Made by a program: the position numbers and the translations under genes. A stretch of DNA of 64,000 nt, from assembly GCF_009873495.1 (NCBI RefSeq), contig NZ_CP046703.1, forward strand, positions 4,134,501 through 4,198,500, given 5' to 3'. The notes under the pieces were generated by a model, which saw only the letters and a program-made list of their open reading frames with translations, made no database searches and was not told the DNA's origin. Of the stretch, positions 17,868 to 27,048 are shown piece after piece (the first letter of the stretch is position 1; each line of letters starts with the position of its first letter). Origin of the DNA: Nostoc sp. ATCC 53789. GTDB lineage: Bacteria > Cyanobacteriota > Cyanobacteriia > Cyanobacteriales > Nostocaceae.

Positions 17868-19526
17868 ATGTTTTATAAATTACATATCTTGCGGCATATT
17901 TGGCGACAAACGCGCCTAGTGGGATTATTACCATATTTGAGCTTGTTACTTTGGATACTTCCCTTATTATTATTTACTTCTGGGCACAATAGCCTGATGG
18001 CACATGATGAAGCGCTTTACGCTTCGCGTGCGCGTCTGATGTTTGATTCTGGTAATTGGATAACTCCTTGGACAACGGCACATCATAAAACCCCTGGCCC
18101 TTATTGGTTAATTGCCAGTTTCTACAAGCTGTTTGGTATGAGTGATATTAGTGCGCGTCTTCCTAGTATGATTGCTAGCATTTTTAGCTTATGGCTTGTG
18201 TATGAAATCGGCAAAAGTATGCTAGGCAAAAAATTAGCAAGGCTTGCTGCTGCAATTTTAAGTGTGGAATTTCTCTGGCTACAATACTCTCGCTTAAGTA
18301 CACCTGATATACCGATGGTTCTATTGGTACTTTTAGCTATTTTGTCTTTAATAAAAACGGAATCATATCCTAAATATCGCTATTTTTGGAGTTTTATAGC
18401 TGGTTTAAGTTTAGGTTTAGGCTTCTTAGTCAGAAGCTTTATGATTTTTTTGCCAATTATCGCTTTATTCCCTTATTTAATTTGGGAACATCGCCGTCAT
18501 CATCATCTTACTAACCCATTTTTGTATTTAGGCTTTTTTGTAGGTTTAATCCCTACCTGTGTTTGGCTGTGTTTAAGCTGGCTGCACTACGGAAATCAGA
18601 GTTTTGGAGAGTTGCTCAAGTTTGTTATGCAGCTAGGTTCTGAAAATAATTATAGAAATGATCGGCTGTTTTATTTATGGAATATTCTTTTAAAAGCATT
18701 TCCTTGGGCTTTTTTCGGGCTTTTAGGTTTATTTTTAACTGTACGTCGTCCTATTCCTCGTTATCAGTTAATATTAGTTGGCTTTCCACTTATCCTATTT
18801 TGTGAGCTTAGTCTTTTTAGCACTCGTCTCCCTCATTATAGTCTTTGCCTTTATCCGTTTATAGCTTTGTTTGCATCTGTGGGTTTAAACTGGTTAGGTA
18901 GTATTTACCAGACAGGAATTACCCCCCCATTACCTGTTGAAAAAGATAAAATAAATATATTAAGCCTTTTTGCCAAAAAGAATCTTCCTCGAAATCTCAG
19001 TTATGGCTTTGGTGGGTTAGGTTTTTTACTTGTTGTAGCGAGTATTGGCATTTTTAGTTGGGGTAGTTTTGATTTTCGCAAGTATGCAACTATTGGCTTG
19101 GCTATGGGCTTGGGTTGGTTAATTTTACCTGTGGTGTGGATTAGTCGTTACCACTTTGGCAAGAAGTTTCTCACAGCGCGTTATTGGATTGCAGGTTGGT
19201 TAATTCCCTGTTGGCTAGCTTTGGCGACGATTGGTAGCACAGGTCTGTTAAGTGACTATAACCATGTTTTGAAAACTTTTTTACAACAAAGTGCGATCGC
19301 CTCAATTCTCCAATCTCATCCTACCTACTACGTGGAAATAGACCAGAAAACCCAAGTCCTATTTGAGTTCTATCTTCCTATTCATGCCCATCAAGTAGCC
19401 TCTATTTCGCAAATACCAGCTTTGAGCTATGCTTGGATCTATACTGACCAATCCCTTAAATTATCTAGACCTCACCGTATTCTCGGCACTGTCAAAGAGT
19501 ACCAGTTGATCCAATTTCTTCCCTAA
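17868..19526 (+). CDS. ArnT/PMT-like membrane glycosyltransferase
   Basis: A 552-residue protein with about 10-12 membrane helices. The first outer loop holds HDEALYASRARLM (His46-Asp47-Glu48), the acidic catalytic motif of the GT83/GT39 superfamily, followed by WITPW...KTPGPYWL. Such enzymes take a sugar from a polyprenyl-phosphate donor on the outer face of the membrane and pass it to a lipid or protein; the acceptor is unknown. It lies upstream of marR but separated by 74 bp containing a candidate operator, so it is probably not in the efflux operon. Confidence 0.85.
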   Translation: MFYKLHILRHIWRQTRLVGLLPYLSLLLWILPLLLFTSGHNSLMAHDEALYASRARLMFDSGNWITPWTTAHHKTPGPYWLIASFYKLFGMSDISARLPSMIASIFSLWLVYEIGKSMLGKKLARLAAAILSVEFLWLQYSRLSTPDIPMVLLVLLAILSLIKTESYPKYRYFWSFIAGLSLGLGFLVRSFMIFLPIIALFPYLIWEHRRHHHLTNPFLYLGFFVGLIPTCVWLCLSWLHYGNQSFGELLKFVMQLGSENNYRNDRLFYLWNILLKAFPWAFFGLLGLFLTVRRPIPRYQLILVGFPLILFCELSLFSTRLPHYSLCLYPFIALFASVGLNWLGSIYQTGITPPLPVEKDKINILSLFAKKNLPRNLSYGFGGLGFLLVVASIGIFSWGSFDFRKYATIGLAMGLGWLILPVVWISRYHFGKKFLTARYWIAGWLIPCWLALATIGSTGLLSDYNHVLKTFLQQSAIASILQSHPTYYVEIDQKTQVLFEFYLPIHAHQVASISQIPALSYAWIYTDQSLKLSRPHRILGTVKEYQLIQFLP

Positions 19527-19576
19527 GATAGATGCAAAGCACCTGTTGCTAAAAAATGTTAATTTATATATAATAG

Positions 19577-19589
19577 TACGTACACTAAG
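19577..19589 (+). promoter_or_regulatory. Candidate MarR operator, copy 1
   Basis: TACGTACACTAAG lies 12 bp before the marR start codon, just after the AT-rich TATATAATAG that may be the -10 box. It shares ten of 13 bases with the copies at 20130 and 20169. Its site fits autorepression. Confidence 0.45.
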
Positions 19590-19600
19590 TATTTTGCTAA

Positions 19601-20068
19601 ATGGTTTCTACATCTAATCATTCCCCAGCTTTAGAGTCGTGGCAGCAAAATCTGGCACCATACAATTTGGGCTACAGAATCAAATTAGTCTCACAATTGC
19701 TCAGTCGCAAGTTTACAGATAAGCTAGAACCCTTTGGACTTACACCATTTCACTGGTTGGTGTTGTGCTGTTTGTGGCAAGAAGATGGTTTACCTACTTC
19801 TAGTATTGGAGACAAACTCAAACAAGTGGGAGGAACTTTAACAGGCGTACTAGATCGGATGGAAGAACGCGGTTTGGTGCGTCGAGAACGCGACACTCAC
19901 GATCGCCGCATCTGGCGGATCTGGCTAACAGATGCAGGTAAGGAATTAGAAACTATCTTACCCCCAATTGCTGCCGCAGTAAGGGATGAAGCAATGGACG
20001 GTATTTCTTTTGCTGACCGAGAACTGTTTTCCCAAATCTTGAATCGGGCGATCGCTAACCTCTCCTAA
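19601..20068 (+). CDS. MarR family transcriptional regulator
   Basis: A 155-residue winged-helix regulator. The recognition helix region is SIGDKLKQVGGTLTGVLDRM and the wing has RRERDTHDRRIWRIWLTDAG, both diagnostic of MarR. It precedes an HlyD-type adaptor and two MFS transporters on the same strand, the usual arrangement of a drug-efflux locus repressed by its own MarR. A repeated 13-bp motif upstream of this gene and of hlyD is a candidate operator. The inducing ligand is unknown. Confidence 0.9.
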   Translation: MVSTSNHSPALESWQQNLAPYNLGYRIKLVSQLLSRKFTDKLEPFGLTPFHWLVLCCLWQEDGLPTSSIGDKLKQVGGTLTGVLDRMEERGLVRRERDTHDRRIWRIWLTDAGKELETILPPIAAAVRDEAMDGISFADRELFSQILNRAIANLS

Positions 20069-20129
20069 AGATAATCTCACAATCACCCGACTGGAGGAGG
20101 TGCTGTAAAGATTTGTTTTGAGATAATAT

Positions 20130-20142
20130 TACGCATACTAAG
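20130..20142 (+). promoter_or_regulatory. Candidate MarR operator, copy 2
   Basis: TACGCATACTAAG, 84 bp before the hlyD start, matches TACGTACACTAAG (before marR) at 11 of 13 positions. Confidence 0.45.
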
Positions 20143-20168
20143 GAAATAAGATTTTTTTCAGAAAATAC

Positions 20169-20181
20169 TACGCATTCTAAA
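20169..20181 (+). promoter_or_regulatory. Candidate MarR operator, copy 3
   Basis: TACGCATTCTAAA lies 39 bp after copy 2 (about four helical turns) and 45 bp before hlyD. It matches copy 2 at 11 of 13 positions. Confidence 0.45.
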
Positions 20182-20225
20182 TAAACGACTATCAATCAAA
20201 TCATCGAACAAGCGAGTTAAGAATC

Positions 20226-21674
20226 ATGAAAACCAATACATTTAACGGACGCAACCAAAACAAAACCATAGTTATAGAAAAAGAATTGATTCCTAATTCC
20301 GAGACTTTAGAAGCTGTAACCGCAGAAGCGCCTGTTGTAACTCCTGAGATCGAGAAAGAAGTTGCACCGAAACGGAAAAAACCGACTGGTTTGATTTTGG
20401 CAGGATTAGGTGTGGGTGCGATCGTTGCAGGTACTTTTGGTTATAACTATTGGCAATACGCCTCTACCCATCAAGAAACAGATAACGCCACCGTAGCGGG
20501 AAACATTCACCAAGTTAGTAGCCGCATTCCCGGAACTGTAAGTCAAGTGCTTGTGAATGATAACCAACTGGTGCAACCGGGACAATTGTTAGTGAAGTTA
20601 GATCCACGAGACTATGAAAGTAAGGTACAGCAAGCACAAGCAGCCTTAGAAAATGCACGTGGACAAGCCCAAGCTGCCCAAGCAAATATTGCTTTAAGTT
20701 CACAAACCACCACTGGTAAGACAACTCAAGCGCAGGGAGATGTTAGTGGTGCGGTAGCAGCAATTTCCACAGCCCAAGCAGCAGTACAAGAAGCGCAAGC
20801 TGGGATACCAGCCGCGCAAGCTGAAGTCAGATTAGCCGAAGCAGGTATTCCCGCCGCCCAAGCGCAGGTAGCGCAAGCAAATGCGAATTTGGAAAATGCC
20901 CAAGCAGATTACAATCGCTACAAGGAATTGTATCAATCAGGTGCGATCGCTCGTCAGCAGCTAGACGCAGCCAAGGCCGCTTTTAATGTAGCGACGGCAC
21001 AAAGAAACGCTGCTGTTCAGGGAGTAGAACAAGCCCAAGCCAAGTTAGCCTCTGCGAGAGTTGGTGTTGCCAAAGCCCAGTCTCAACTAGCACAAGCGCA
21101 AGAGAATGTCACCAACGCCCAAGCGAAATTGGCAGCATCCAAGGGCGGATTGCAACAAGCCACCGCAGGCGGACAAGATACAACAGTCAAACGTAGCCAA
21201 TATGAAGCGGCAAAAGCTGCGATCGCGCAATCAGAAGCATCCCTCAAAGACGCACAATTGCAGCTATCTTATGCCAATGTTACCGCCCCTAGTGCCGGAC
21301 GAGTCGGTAGAAAAAACGTGGAAGTTGGCAACCGAGTTGCAGTAGGAACACCATTAATGGCGATCGTGGATAACGAGTATTGGGTAATTGCGAACTTCAA
21401 GGAAACCCAATTAGAAAAGATGCGCCCAGGAGAGACAGCAGAAATCAAGCTAGATGCTTTCCCTCATCAAACCTTTGTTGGTCGTGTTGAAAGTCTTTCG
21501 CCAGCCTCAGGCGCTCAGTTTGCCTTATTACCACCAGATAACGCTACAGGTAACTTTACCAAAGTTGTCCAACGCATCCCAGTCAAAGTAGTCTTTGATC
21601 AAAAGAGCATTCAAGGATACGAATCGCGGATTACTCCGGGGATGTCTGCGGAAGTAGCTGTGGAAGTCAAGTAA
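20226..21674 (+). CDS. HlyD/EmrA-family membrane fusion protein
   Basis: A 482-residue periplasmic adaptor. One membrane helix (about 55-75) follows a charged cytosolic N-terminus. The first biotinyl-lipoyl half is near 90-130, then a very long Ala/Gln-rich coiled coil with many AQAQ/AAQA repeats (130-345), then the second lipoyl half (SYANVTAPSAGRVGRKNVE) and the beta-barrel (YWVIANFKETQL). This is the layout of EmrA-type proteins, which link an inner-membrane pump to an outer-membrane channel. The DHA2 transporter at 23272 is the likely pump. No TolC-type gene is in the window. Confidence 0.9.
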   Translation: MKTNTFNGRNQNKTIVIEKELIPNSETLEAVTAEAPVVTPEIEKEVAPKRKKPTGLILAGLGVGAIVAGTFGYNYWQYASTHQETDNATVAGNIHQVSSRIPGTVSQVLVNDNQLVQPGQLLVKLDPRDYESKVQQAQAALENARGQAQAAQANIALSSQTTTGKTTQAQGDVSGAVAAISTAQAAVQEAQAGIPAAQAEVRLAEAGIPAAQAQVAQANANLENAQADYNRYKELYQSGAIARQQLDAAKAAFNVATAQRNAAVQGVEQAQAKLASARVGVAKAQSQLAQAQENVTNAQAKLAASKGGLQQATAGGQDTTVKRSQYEAAKAAIAQSEASLKDAQLQLSYANVTAPSAGRVGRKNVEVGNRVAVGTPLMAIVDNEYWVIANFKETQLEKMRPGETAEIKLDAFPHQTFVGRVESLSPASGAQFALLPPDNATGNFTKVVQRIPVKVVFDQKSIQGYESRITPGMSAEVAVEVK

Positions 21675-21793
21675 TACCAATTTGCCTGCAAACCTCTTTC
21701 TTGTTATGACATTCTCCTACATCTATAGAGAGGCGTACAAAGATGAGATGAAATGATATTTGTGAGAGCAGATTGGTATAAAACAAACTTGAC

Positions 21794-23053
21794 ATGAAAA
21801 AACCGTTACTACCGGCTTTAAGGTCAAAAAACTACCAGTTGTTTTTTGCCGGACAAGGTATTTCCCTAATTGGGACATGGATGACGCAACTTGCGACGGT
21901 TTGGCTAGTTTATAACTTGACAAACTCCGCATTAATGCTAGGAGTTGTGGGATTTTCGAGTCAAATTCCTAGCTTTTTTTTAGCTCCCTTTGGCGGAGTA
22001 TTTGTAGATCGATTTTCTCGATATCGTACCTTAATTGGTACACAAATCTTGGCGATGATTCAATCGTTAACATTAGCAGTACTGGCGCTAACTGGTGTGA
22101 TTGAGGTATGGCACATCATCGCCTTGAGCTTGTGTCAAGGATTTATTAACGCCTTAGATGCACCAGCCCGCCAAGCATTTGTTCCAGAACTGGTTGAACG
22201 CAGAGAAGATTTAGCCAATGCGATCGCCATTAACTCTACCATGATCAACGGTGCTAGATTAATTGGCCCTGCGATCGGAGGTTTACTAATTGCTAGAGTT
22301 GGAACTGGCTATTGTTTTTTAATAGACGGTTTAAGTTACATTGCTGTACTCGCCGCTTTATTGGCAATGAAAGTCAAGCCTTGGAAAAATGTGGTGACAG
22401 ACGGTAATCCCTTACAAAAAGTCAAAGAGGGATTTGTATATGCCTTTAGTTTTCCACCTATTCGCTCGATTTTATTGCTATCAACTTTAGTCAGTCTCAT
22501 GGGACTGCAAAACACTATTCTCGTACCAGTTATTGCAGAACAAGTACTCAAAGGTGGTGCAGAGAGTTTGGGTTTTTTGATGGCTGCATCTGGGGTTGGA
22601 GCTTTAACTGGTGGAATTTATCTAGCTACGCGCCAAACAATCTTAGGAATTGGTAAATTGATCGCTTTAGCTCCAGCAATTTTAGGAGTTGGTCTAATTG
22701 CCTTTTCTTTATCTCGATATTTACCACTTTCTTTATTTACAATGTTATTTGTTGGCTTAGGTACAATTCTCCAGATTGCTGCTAGCAACACATTTTTACA
22801 AACAATTGTTGATGATGACAAACGTGGGCGATTGATGAGCTTATACACAATGTCATTTTTGGGGATGATTCCCGTAGGCAACTTGTTAGGAGGTGTATTA
22901 GCAAGTCGTATTGGCGCACCCAACACTTTAATTATTGATGGTATAGCTTGTATTTTAGGTTCTATAATTTTTAGCAGACAGTTGCCTACTTTAAGACAGA
23001 TAATGCGTCCAATTTATGAGCAGAAGGGCATTGTAATAAGTAATAAAGCTTAG
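21794..23053 (+). CDS. MFS transporter (MFS_3/EntS-like)
   Basis: A 419-residue major facilitator protein with about 12 membrane helices. It begins with the SKNYQLFFAGQGISLIGTWM sequence typical of the MFS_3 group (enterobactin exporter EntS and relatives), and GVFVDRFSRYR is the loop 2-3 motif. It lies 119 bp after hlyD and 218 bp before the DHA2 transporter, all on one strand. It probably exports a small molecule under the same MarR control. The substrate is unknown. Confidence 0.88.
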   Translation: MKKPLLPALRSKNYQLFFAGQGISLIGTWMTQLATVWLVYNLTNSALMLGVVGFSSQIPSFFLAPFGGVFVDRFSRYRTLIGTQILAMIQSLTLAVLALTGVIEVWHIIALSLCQGFINALDAPARQAFVPELVERREDLANAIAINSTMINGARLIGPAIGGLLIARVGTGYCFLIDGLSYIAVLAALLAMKVKPWKNVVTDGNPLQKVKEGFVYAFSFPPIRSILLLSTLVSLMGLQNTILVPVIAEQVLKGGAESLGFLMAASGVGALTGGIYLATRQTILGIGKLIALAPAILGVGLIAFSLSRYLPLSLFTMLFVGLGTILQIAASNTFLQTIVDDDKRGRLMSLYTMSFLGMIPVGNLLGGVLASRIGAPNTLIIDGIACILGSIIFSRQLPTLRQIMRPIYEQKGIVISNKA

Positions 23054-23271
23054 GATAAAAAGACGCAAAGAGATGGTATAAATTGGAGAATAATTCCTAA
23101 CACAGAAAGACGTTCGCGATTCGCTATCAGAATCAAGACGCTGTTTGTTTATCCGTCAGTTGCACAAAATTAATTCTGTAGCTTGCTTCCCTGAAAGGGA
23201 TTCTGGCTCCAAACTCCTGAATTCTGTTTCATAATAATTTTGTTATTTAACTTTTAAACTGGAACAACACT

Positions 23272-24852
23272 ATGGCTAATACAGGTGTAATTCATCAGCA
23301 AGCACCACCAGAACGCGTACCGTTAAGAACTTGGATTGGTGTATTAGCCAGTATGCTTGGTGCATTTATGGCGGTATTAGATATTCAAATAACTAATGCT
23401 TCACTGCAAGACATTCAAGCAAGTTTAGGAGCAACTTTAGAAGAAGGCTCTTGGATTTCTACCGCTTATTTAGTAGCAGAGATTGTGGTAATTCCTTTAA
23501 CAGGATGGTTATCGCGGGTGTTTTCTCTGCGACGTTATCTGTTAGTGAATACTGCACTATTTATTTTCTTTTCTATATGCTGTGCTTGGTCGTGGAATCT
23601 CAATTCCATGATTTTATTTCGCGCCTTGCAAGGTTTTAGTGGAGGAGTCTTAATTCCCACCGCTATGACAGTTGTATTAACGACTTTACCCCAATCTAAG
23701 CAATCAATTGGACTGGCTGCTTTTGGGTTTAGTGCAGTTTTTGCACCATCAATTGGCCCAACATTGGGAGGTTGGTTAACAGAAAATTTTGGTTGGGAAT
23801 ACAACTTTTATATAAATGTAATTCCAGGCGCATTAATGCTAGCTGGAGTTTGGTACGGAATTAAGCAAGAAAAACCCCAAATTAATTTACTGAAACAAGG
23901 TGATTGGTGGGGAATTATTGCAATGGCTATTGGGTTAGGTTCCCTGCAAATTGTTTTAGAAGAAGGTAGCCGCAAAGATTGGTTTAGTTCAGCGCTGATT
24001 CTGCGCTTAAGTGCGATCGCAGTAATTTTTCTGGCGATATTTTTCTTTATAGAATTAACTCGTAAGCAACCATTTATTAATTTACAACTTTTGTTTAGGC
24101 GGAACTTTGGTTTAGCCAGTATTGTTAATGTGTCCCTGGGGGTTGGATTGTATGGTTCAATTTATATTTTACCGTTGTATCTTGCCCAAATTCAAAAATA
24201 CAATGCGCTACAAATTGGTGAAGTATTAATTTGGGCTGGTATTCCTCAACTTTTTATTATTCCACTCATACCCAAATTGATGCAACGCATTGATGTACGG
24301 TTAATGGTAGCTATTGGCGTAACATTGTTTTCCATTAGTGCATTTATGAACTCTGGAATGACTAATCAAACTGGATTAGATCAGTTACGCTGGTCGCAAT
24401 TTGTGCGTGCAATGGGACAACCCCTAATTATGGTACCCCTAACTTCTATCGCTACTGCTGGATTGAGTCCACAAGAAGCAGGTTCAGCAAGTGGTTTATT
24501 TAATATGATGCGGAATATGGGCGGTTCTATAGGAATTGCATCTTTAGCTACTTTATTAACTAACAGAGAGCAATTTCACTCGAATAGATTGGGTGATGGG
24601 ATATCTTTATATAACCCAGAAACTCAACAGCGAATTGACCAAATGACACAGTATTTTGTCAGTAAAGGAGCAGATTTGAGTACAGCACAAAATCAAGCTA
24701 TCGCATCCATATCTAATATAGTCCGCCGGGAAGCTTATGTAATGGCTTTTAACGATTGTTTCTACTTTATTGGCATTGCATTATTACTTAGTGGGCTTGC
24801 CGTTTTATTCTTCAAAAAGGTGAAGCCAAGTGGTAATGCTGTCGCTCATTAA
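23272..24852 (+). CDS. DHA2-family (EmrB/QacA) MFS efflux transporter
   Basis: A 526-residue transporter with about 14 membrane helices. The first helix has FMAVLDIQITNASLQDI, the DHA2 motif, followed by EEGSWISTAYLVAEIVVIPL and RALQGFSGGVLIPTAM (motif C region). Together with the HlyD/EmrA protein at 20226 it forms a likely EmrAB-type tripartite pump. The separate MFS_3 gene between them is unusual for emrAB operons. Likely role: export of drugs or an endogenous metabolite. Confidence 0.9.
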   Translation: MANTGVIHQQAPPERVPLRTWIGVLASMLGAFMAVLDIQITNASLQDIQASLGATLEEGSWISTAYLVAEIVVIPLTGWLSRVFSLRRYLLVNTALFIFFSICCAWSWNLNSMILFRALQGFSGGVLIPTAMTVVLTTLPQSKQSIGLAAFGFSAVFAPSIGPTLGGWLTENFGWEYNFYINVIPGALMLAGVWYGIKQEKPQINLLKQGDWWGIIAMAIGLGSLQIVLEEGSRKDWFSSALILRLSAIAVIFLAIFFFIELTRKQPFINLQLLFRRNFGLASIVNVSLGVGLYGSIYILPLYLAQIQKYNALQIGEVLIWAGIPQLFIIPLIPKLMQRIDVRLMVAIGVTLFSISAFMNSGMTNQTGLDQLRWSQFVRAMGQPLIMVPLTSIATAGLSPQEAGSASGLFNMMRNMGGSIGIASLATLLTNREQFHSNRLGDGISLYNPETQQRIDQMTQYFVSKGADLSTAQNQAIASISNIVRREAYVMAFNDCFYFIGIALLLSGLAVLFFKKVKPSGNAVAH

Positions 24853-24900
24853 ATTTGTTGTATGGGTTAAAATACTTGATAAAACTACTAAGGTACTAAA

Positions 24901-25464
24901 ATGGTCATCAGCCAAAGTGAGTACTATATCTCTCCAGAAGAATATCTAGAAGGTGAGAAAGTAAGTGAAATTAAACACGAGTATATTGATGGACAAGTCT
25001 ACGCGATGGCAGGGGCAAGTGATGCCCATGTCACGGTTAGCATGAATGTATCTATGCTGTTACGAAACCATCTCCGGGGTAGTGGATGCCGTGTCTATAT
25101 GTTGGACATGAAAGCACAGATTGATGTCATCAACCGCTATTTCTATCCTGATGTAATGGTAACTTGCGATACACGAGATAGAGAGTCTGAATATTTTAAA
25201 TCCTATCCTTGTTTAATTATTGAAGTACTTTCTGAGTCAACAGAAGGCTATGACAGAGGCAAGAAATTCGCTAGTTATCGGCATTTAGAATCACTACAAG
25301 AGTATGTGCTAATTTCATCAGATCGAATGAGTGTAGAATGCTTCCGCCGTAATGAACAAGGACAGTGGGTACTTTATCCTTATGAACAAGAACAAGAAGT
25401 GCATTTAGCTAGCGTTGATTTTCGGTGTGCGATCGCCGAAATATATGAAGATGTATTAAGCTGA
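24901..25464 (+). CDS. Uma2 family (DUF820) putative endonuclease
   Basis: A 187-residue protein of the Uma2/DUF820 family, which is greatly expanded in cyanobacteria. The PD-(D/E)XK-like core is visible: YPDVMVTC and CLIIEVLSEST, preceded by EYIDGQVYAMAGASDAH. A nuclease fold is predicted for the family but the function is not established; many copies are linked to mobile DNA. It lies 48 bp after the DHA2 transporter, on the same strand. Confidence 0.9.
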   Translation: MVISQSEYYISPEEYLEGEKVSEIKHEYIDGQVYAMAGASDAHVTVSMNVSMLLRNHLRGSGCRVYMLDMKAQIDVINRYFYPDVMVTCDTRDRESEYFKSYPCLIIEVLSESTEGYDRGKKFASYRHLESLQEYVLISSDRMSVECFRRNEQGQWVLYPYEQEQEVHLASVDFRCAIAEIYEDVLS

Positions 25465-25498
25465 AAAGCATGTAAGTTGAATATCAATTACATAGGTA

Positions 25499-26725
25499 TT
25501 ATCGATTAGATGATATTTTTTCAATTTGCTTAGTAAAGTATGCTTCTTCATGTTTTAGTTGTTGTGCTATTTCCAACCCTTTTTTAAAAGCTGTTAATGC
25601 TTGAGGAAAATCTTTCTGTTCTAGATATAATTGCCCAATTTGATCATAAGCTTGCATTATCCCGTAAAAGTTGGCAGATTGCGTCTGTGTCTGTACAAGG
25701 ATTTGGCTAGCCTGCAAAGCCTCGTCTATTTGTCCTTGAGAACGGTAAAGTGCAATTAACTTCTGCAAAGCGTCGCCAGCACGAACATACTCGCGTAATT
25801 GCCAAGCAGTGGTATAAGCTTCTTGATAATTTTGAAAAGCTTCTAGCAGTAAGTTAGGATCTTTCTTGGCTAGAGATTCGTAATTTGCAGCGATCGCTAG
25901 CTTTAATTCTGGGATTACAGTAAGATTATTTTGACTAGTGTAAATTTCTACTAATTTAGTAAGTATATTCAATGACTGCTGCGGTTGTTGTGTCTGCTCA
26001 TAAATGTAAGCCAGCCTTTGCAGATATGTTACCTCATTTACACGTTCACCTTGAGAAGTAGCTAAACTCAATAATTCCTCGTAGACTGGGGCGGCTTTAG
26101 TATAATCAAACCAAGTTAAATGCAATTCCCCAATTGTCTTAAGGATTTCTACTACTGCTGCTGTATTTTTTTGCTGCCGCACCACTAACAAAACTTGGTC
26201 GTAAGCTTCTACAGCTAGTTTAATTGATCGCACATTTTGGTAAGCTTGGGCTAGCGATCGCCATAATTCCAGATCAACTTGGGCAGTTGTTTTCTGAGAT
26301 TGTGCCTGCTTTTGAATTGCTTGCAATCGCTGCGTAATATATTGTACTTCTTCCCCATCATTTTGCTTCCAAGCGATCGCCCCAACTCGTGATAGTGCTT
26401 GCACCTCTGCTAAAGAACCTAAAAAGCGCCGCAACCGAAGTTCCCGGTTCCAAATTTCAAACGCCGCCACCTGATCCCCTGCTTGCAGTTTCACTGCTGC
26501 TTGTTGATTTAAGGCATCCAGCGCTGGTTCTAAGTTTTGCTGTTCTTGGAGAGTTAACGGCTGTTTATCTTTGGGCAAACGTGGTAGCAGTGGATCGGGT
26601 GTGGTAATTTCTAGGGGATTAGGAGGGAATTTATCCGGTGGTTTGGGCTTTTTAGTCTGTGCCAGCGTTAAGGAGTTGCTAAAGAGAATAGCGGCAGTAA
26701 CAATCATAATTAAGCGCCTGAGCAT
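25499..26725 (-). CDS. Secreted tetratricopeptide-repeat protein
   Basis: A 408-residue protein with an N-terminal signal peptide (RRLIMIVTAAILFSNSLTLA) followed by a Pro/Lys-rich stretch and then helical TPR-like repeats up to the end (AVEAYDQVLLVV, AAPVYEELLSLA, AIAANYESLA, IGQLYLEQKDFPQAL). TPR proteins act as scaffolds; here the place is periplasm or thylakoid lumen. No partner is evident: the neighbours are a convergent Uma2 gene and a distant GNAT-WD40 gene. Confidence 0.8.
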   Translation of the reverse strand: MLRRLIMIVTAAILFSNSLTLAQTKKPKPPDKFPPNPLEITTPDPLLPRLPKDKQPLTLQEQQNLEPALDALNQQAAVKLQAGDQVAAFEIWNRELRLRRFLGSLAEVQALSRVGAIAWKQNDGEEVQYITQRLQAIQKQAQSQKTTAQVDLELWRSLAQAYQNVRSIKLAVEAYDQVLLVVRQQKNTAAVVEILKTIGELHLTWFDYTKAAPVYEELLSLATSQGERVNEVTYLQRLAYIYEQTQQPQQSLNILTKLVEIYTSQNNLTVIPELKLAIAANYESLAKKDPNLLLEAFQNYQEAYTTAWQLREYVRAGDALQKLIALYRSQGQIDEALQASQILVQTQTQSANFYGIMQAYDQIGQLYLEQKDFPQALTAFKKGLEIAQQLKHEEAYFTKQIEKISSNR

Positions 26726-27048
26726 GGGTACTTTACCTTACCTTGAGTTATTTGCATGAGTTAATTATCCCCATGCCCTATTATTTTTACCTTATTTCAG
26801 CAATTCCGAGGCGTAATACTAATTCACGAGCATCGCAAAACACTATGTTATTCTAAGTCCTTAGAAATGCTGAAATACTCTATTCGATTATTACTTCACT
26901 ACTTGAAGTATCGTTTTATTCTGGTGTTCAATTAATTCATACCGCACTCAGCAACGCCAGCATTAAGGACTTCCAAATAAAAAAATATCCCATTTTGTGT
27001 TTACACCGTAGCCTTAAAGGAGAGAGGTTTTTAATATGATCACGATTT
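26726..27048. other. Intergenic region, no feature recognised
   Basis: 323 bp between two minus-strand genes. It is AT-rich and must hold the promoter of the TPR gene. No hairpin, repeat or ORF stands out. Confidence 0.4.
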
